The position numbers and the translations under genes are program-made. A stretch of 64,000 nt of DNA. It comes from Methanoregula sp. (lineage in GTDB: Archaea > Halobacteriota > Methanomicrobia > Methanomicrobiales > Methanospirillaceae). Positions within the stretch are counted from its first letter, which is position 1; every line of letters begins with the position of its first letter. Below, piece by piece: positions 61,010-64,000 of this stretch. A model generated the notes under the pieces. The model did not search any database, was not told where the DNA came from, and worked only from the letters and a program-made list of their open reading frames with translations. The stretch is from positions 186,001-250,000 of the forward strand of contig JBAZQB010000001.1 of assembly GCA_041645435.1 (NCBI GenBank), written 5' to 3'.

Positions 61010-62954
61010 ATTTGAAGCATACCGTGGCTTGTTTGTTGCAGAATCCCGTGAGAATCACGAGAATCTGGTAAAGAACATGTTAATCCTGGAAAAAGGCGGA
61101 AGCCAGACTGCTATTGATGAAATATTCCGTTCCATCCATACGCTTAAAGGCGCCTCGGCATCGATGGGATTTTCTGAGATGGAGCGACTTTGCCACACCA
61201 TGGAGGACGTGTTCCAGCTCATCCGCAGCGGGAGTGCAGTGATTACTGCAGATTTGAGCAATATTCTTCTTGCAAGCTCTGATACCATCGAACTGATGCT
61301 TGACGATATTGAAGGCGGGGGAGATTCTTCATCGGTTAACCCTGATGAGCAGGTAAAAGCCTTAAAACAATGGCTTACACAGAATGCGGGGGAATCAAAA
61401 GGTGTTACTGCCAAACCGACTGTCACATCCCCTAAAGCAACCACAAAAAAATCAGAAATAATCGATGAGACAGATCGACCACAATATTCGATAAAAATTA
61501 CCGTTGCTGATGACTGTGTCATGAAAGATATACGGGCGCTGCTTGCAATCGGCAATCTAGAGTCTCTGGGAACCATCCTGTCAATAGATCCATCCCGGGA
61601 TGATATCGATGAAGGTAAATTCGATGGCTCACTCGTATTGAAGATTGCCAGCGACGTGGGCGAGGATGCCTTGAAGACTGCAGCAACCGGGACTGATATT
61701 GCATCCGTTGAAATAGCCCCTGCAGAAAAAGCAGAGCCGATCTCCCAAACTGAGGTATCCGAAGAGATAAAACCTTCAGAATCCGATAAAAAACAACCGT
61801 CTGCAAGTCAGGATAAAAACCGGGAAATAAAAAACCTCAGGGTCGATATCGCCCAGCTCGACCATATCATGAATCTTGTCGAGGATCTTGTCATCAATCG
61901 TGGGAGGCTCAAACAGATCGCTGAACAGAACAAGATCAAGGAGCTGGATGAAGCAATTAGTACGGTTGATCGGTCCGTATCAGATCTCCAGAACCTGATG
62001 ATGAACATCCGTATGATCCCCTTAAACCATATCTTCAATCGCCTTCCAAGGGTTGTCAGGGATGTTGCCCAGTACGATCACAAAGAAGTGGAATTTGTTA
62101 TCGACGGAGGAGAGACCGAACTTGACCGGAGCGTTATGGACGGGCTCAATGATCCTCTTCTCCATTTAATTCGGAATGCCGTGAATCATGGGATTGAAGC
62201 CCCTGATATAAGGGAAAAAGCCGGTAAACCCCGCAAAGGGTTTGTTAAGCTTTCTGCTCATCGTGACCGGGATAATGTAATTATCGAACTTATTGATGAT
62301 GGCGGGGGTATCAATGTTGAGAAGGTCAAGTCAAAGGCGGTAGAAAAAGGCCTGATAACGCCGGAAAGTGCAGTGACCCTGACTACCGATCAGGCTGTCG
62401 ATCTCCTGTTCCTGCCGGGATTTTCAACCGCAGATACGATTACCGATATCAGTGGAAGGGGTGTCGGACTCGATGTGGTCAGACGATCCATTGAAGCATT
62501 AAAAGGTTCTATCCGTGTCGAAACAACTCCGGGAAAAGGCAGCCGGTTTGAACTCCTGCTTCCTCCCACGATGGCCATCGTTGATGTTATGATTGTACGG
62601 CTCAACAAGCGGAGACTTGCCATACCTATCAGCAGTATTGTCGAAGTAGCGAATTTTAAGAGTGGTTCGACTCACCGGATAGGAAAAAGTGATACCATTC
62701 TTTTAAGAGATGAAGTGCTTGAGATTTTCTTACTCGATGATATGATGGGAAAATCAGATGAGCGTGAGATCCTCATTGTTGTGCAGTACCTGAAACGCAA
62801 GTGCTGTATTGCAGTTGACGTTGTCGAAGGAAAGCAGGAAGTAGTAGTAAAACCATTGAGCAGCATTATCGGTAATACCCGGGGAATAAGCGGGATTACC
62901 ATACTTGGTGATGGTGAAGTGGTTCCAGTACTTGATGTAAATACTATGGTGTAG
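61002..62954 (+). CDS. cheA: Chemotaxis histidine kinase CheA
   Basis: 650 residues from ATG 61002. HPt P1 domain with phosphorylated His in SIHTLKGASASMGF, variable P2 (about residues 170-230), P3 dimerisation, kinase boxes HLIRNAVNHGIE, IDDGGGINV and GRGVGLDVVRR, and a CheW-like P5 domain at the C-terminus. Receives signals from methyl-accepting receptors that are not encoded in this window. Confidence 0.96.
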   Translation: MSEFEAYRGLFVAESRENHENLVKNMLILEKGGSQTAIDEIFRSIHTLKGASASMGFSEMERLCHTMEDVFQLIRSGSAVITADLSNILLASSDTIELMLDDIEGGGDSSSVNPDEQVKALKQWLTQNAGESKGVTAKPTVTSPKATTKKSEIIDETDRPQYSIKITVADDCVMKDIRALLAIGNLESLGTILSIDPSRDDIDEGKFDGSLVLKIASDVGEDALKTAATGTDIASVEIAPAEKAEPISQTEVSEEIKPSESDKKQPSASQDKNREIKNLRVDIAQLDHIMNLVEDLVINRGRLKQIAEQNKIKELDEAISTVDRSVSDLQNLMMNIRMIPLNHIFNRLPRVVRDVAQYDHKEVEFVIDGGETELDRSVMDGLNDPLLHLIRNAVNHGIEAPDIREKAGKPRKGFVKLSAHRDRDNVIIELIDDGGGINVEKVKSKAVEKGLITPESAVTLTTDQAVDLLFLPGFSTADTITDISGRGVGLDVVRRSIEALKGSIRVETTPGKGSRFELLLPPTMAIVDVMIVRLNKRRLAIPISSIVEVANFKSGSTHRIGKSDTILLRDEVLEIFLLDDMMGKSDEREILIVVQYLKRKCCIAVDVVEGKQEVVVKPLSSIIGNTRGISGITILGDGEVVPVLDVNTMV

Positions 62955-62963
62955 GTGGATGAG

Positions 62964-63575
62964 ATGAAATTATCAACAGTGCAGGCAGATGCGATTCAGG
63001 AACTGGGAAATATTGGTGCTGCCCATGCAGCAACAACGTTATCACAGATGCTTTCGAGCCCTGTTTCGATGAGCGTCCCGGCAATAAAGACGATTGACCT
63101 TGCCGAACTCGGAAACCATATTGGCGACGAGTCTGCCGCAATGGTTGTATTCGAACTTCAGGGGGAGATCCAGCATGGCGGATATATTATTTTTTATATC
63201 ACCAAGGAATCTGCCATCCGACTAACCAACACTATGCTGGGAATGACCGAAATGGATCGTGAATTAAATGAGATGGACCAGAGTGCCCTTCTCGAAGTTG
63301 GCAACATTATGGTCTCTGCATTCCTCGATGCCACCGCAGAGCTTCTCGGTTTTATCATGCTGCCGTCACCGCCTGCTCTCAGTATCGATATGGCACATGC
63401 CGCAATGGAGTCGCTCATTGCCCAGTTAGGAGATGACGTGGACGAAGTTTTACTCTTCTCAACAGAGCTGATTTGTGAAGAGCACAAGATTGACAGTGAT
63501 ATCATCATGCTGCCAGAGATTAGTACATTAAAAAGAATTACTGAACTCCTTGAAGAGATGATGAAAGCGACCTAA
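62964..63575 (+). CDS. cheC: CheY phosphatase CheC
   Basis: About 203 residues from ATG 62964 (GGTGG upstream). Both phosphatase centres are intact: D-x3-E-x2-N in DAIQELGN and S-x3-E-x2-N in SALLEVGN. Dephosphorylates CheY and interacts with CheD, which follows. Confidence 0.94.
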   Translation: MKLSTVQADAIQELGNIGAAHAATTLSQMLSSPVSMSVPAIKTIDLAELGNHIGDESAAMVVFELQGEIQHGGYIIFYITKESAIRLTNTMLGMTEMDRELNEMDQSALLEVGNIMVSAFLDATAELLGFIMLPSPPALSIDMAHAAMESLIAQLGDDVDEVLLFSTELICEEHKIDSDIIMLPEISTLKRITELLEEMMKAT

Positions 63576-63591
63576 AAGACTGTGAGCAGAA

Positions 63592-64000
63592 ATGGCCGAT
63601 CAAAATCCCCAGACCCCGCAAACGGCGATGATTGGCATCGGTGAATACCGGGTCGGTTCCTTTCCCATGATGACCATCGGACTGGGTTCCTGTATCGGGC
63701 TTACCCTGTATGACCCGCAACATAAAACCGGTGCAATGGTACATATTATGCTTCCGGATAGCAGCGGGAGAACCGAACGTCCGGGGAAATATGCAGATAC
63801 CGCCATCCCCCTCCTCATAAAAGAACTCGATAAGATCGGCAGTAATCAACGGTCACTCGTTGCAAAAATTGCGGGCGGGGCATGTATGTTTGAGTATTTC
63901 GGAACCAATCTCAACATCGGTGAACGGAATACGGAAAAAGTACGGATCGTGTTAAAAGAGCAGGGAATCAAGTTGTCTGCTGAGGATGTCGGGGGCAAGG
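63592..64000 (+). CDS. cheD: CheD receptor deamidase, cut by window edge
   Basis: About 136 residues seen; the 3' end lies beyond the window. Active-site Cys in GLGSCIGLTL and His in AMVHIMLPDS are present, with AGGACMFEYF. Deamidates receptors and activates CheC. Confidence 0.93.
   Translation, partial: MADQNPQTPQTAMIGIGEYRVGSFPMMTIGLGSCIGLTLYDPQHKTGAMVHIMLPDSSGRTERPGKYADTAIPLLIKELDKIGSNQRSLVAKIAGGACMFEYFGTNLNIGERNTEKVRIVLKEQGIKLSAEDVGGK

Overview
The window looks like a chromosomal segment of a methanogenic euryarchaeon, most likely Methanomicrobiales (Methanoregula-like). This rests on gene content read by eye, not on a database search: a euryarchaeal archaellum cluster next to a CheF-linked chemotaxis operon, aIF5A, archaeal type IV pilins, an anaerobic cobalamin operon, archaeal-style tRNAs (tRNA-Thr with a U discriminator, no encoded CCA), TATA-box promoters and many ATGA-type gene overlaps.

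Layout. (1) 1-18,100 is a surface-glycan island whose first 9 kb is visibly AT-rich: a truncated methyltransferase, a carbamoyltransferase / small protein / SGNH-hydrolase module, an 882-residue GT-B-like protein, two B12-binding radical SAM proteins, and a head-to-tail operon resembling pseudaminic-acid synthesis (PseB, PseC, Gfo/Idh oxidoreductase, SpsF/PseF-like cytidylyltransferase, class III aminotransferase, PseG, methyltransferase, PseI). It has no recognisable PseH acetyltransferase and ends at a hairpin terminator. (2) 18.1-25.6 kb: tRNA-Thr, a membrane HEXXH protein, mutS, mutL, a MutY-like glycosylase that lacks its iron-sulfur cysteines, and two small unknowns. (3) 26.4-32.1 kb: a tightly overlapping cbiT-L-F-G-H-C-D-E operon for the anaerobic corrin ring, flanked by two gene-poor stretches of about 0.8 and 1 kb that contain repeats and palindromes. 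(4) 33-41.3 kb: AIM24 protein, a caspase-like protein, TraB-family protein, TrkH and Kup potassium transporters, an AI-2E family permease and tRNA-Leu. (5) 41.6-43.0 kb: a tandem duplication carrying two apparently identical type IV pilin genes. (6) 43.4-48.2 kb: an HTH/DUF1743-like protein, homoserine dehydrogenase, ACT protein, NAD kinase, an inositol-monophosphatase-family enzyme and aIF5A. (7) 49.6-64.0 kb: two archaellins, flaC/D/E, flaG, flaF, flaH, flaI, flaJ, a 421-residue unknown, then cheF, cheY, cheB, cheA, cheC and the start of cheD.

How the parts may connect: both archaellins and the pilins carry N-X-S/T sequons, and the same window encodes an apparent nonulosonic-acid pathway with carbamoyl, methyl and radical-SAM tailoring enzymes. 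It is plausible but unproven that this glycan decorates the archaellum, pili or S-layer. The most under-described elements are the 421-residue protein between flaJ and cheF, the modified Pse-type operon with its radical SAM pair, the caspase-like protein, the clusterless MutY homologue and the HTH/DUF1743-like fusion. I saw no CRISPR array, insertion sequence, rRNA or phage genes.
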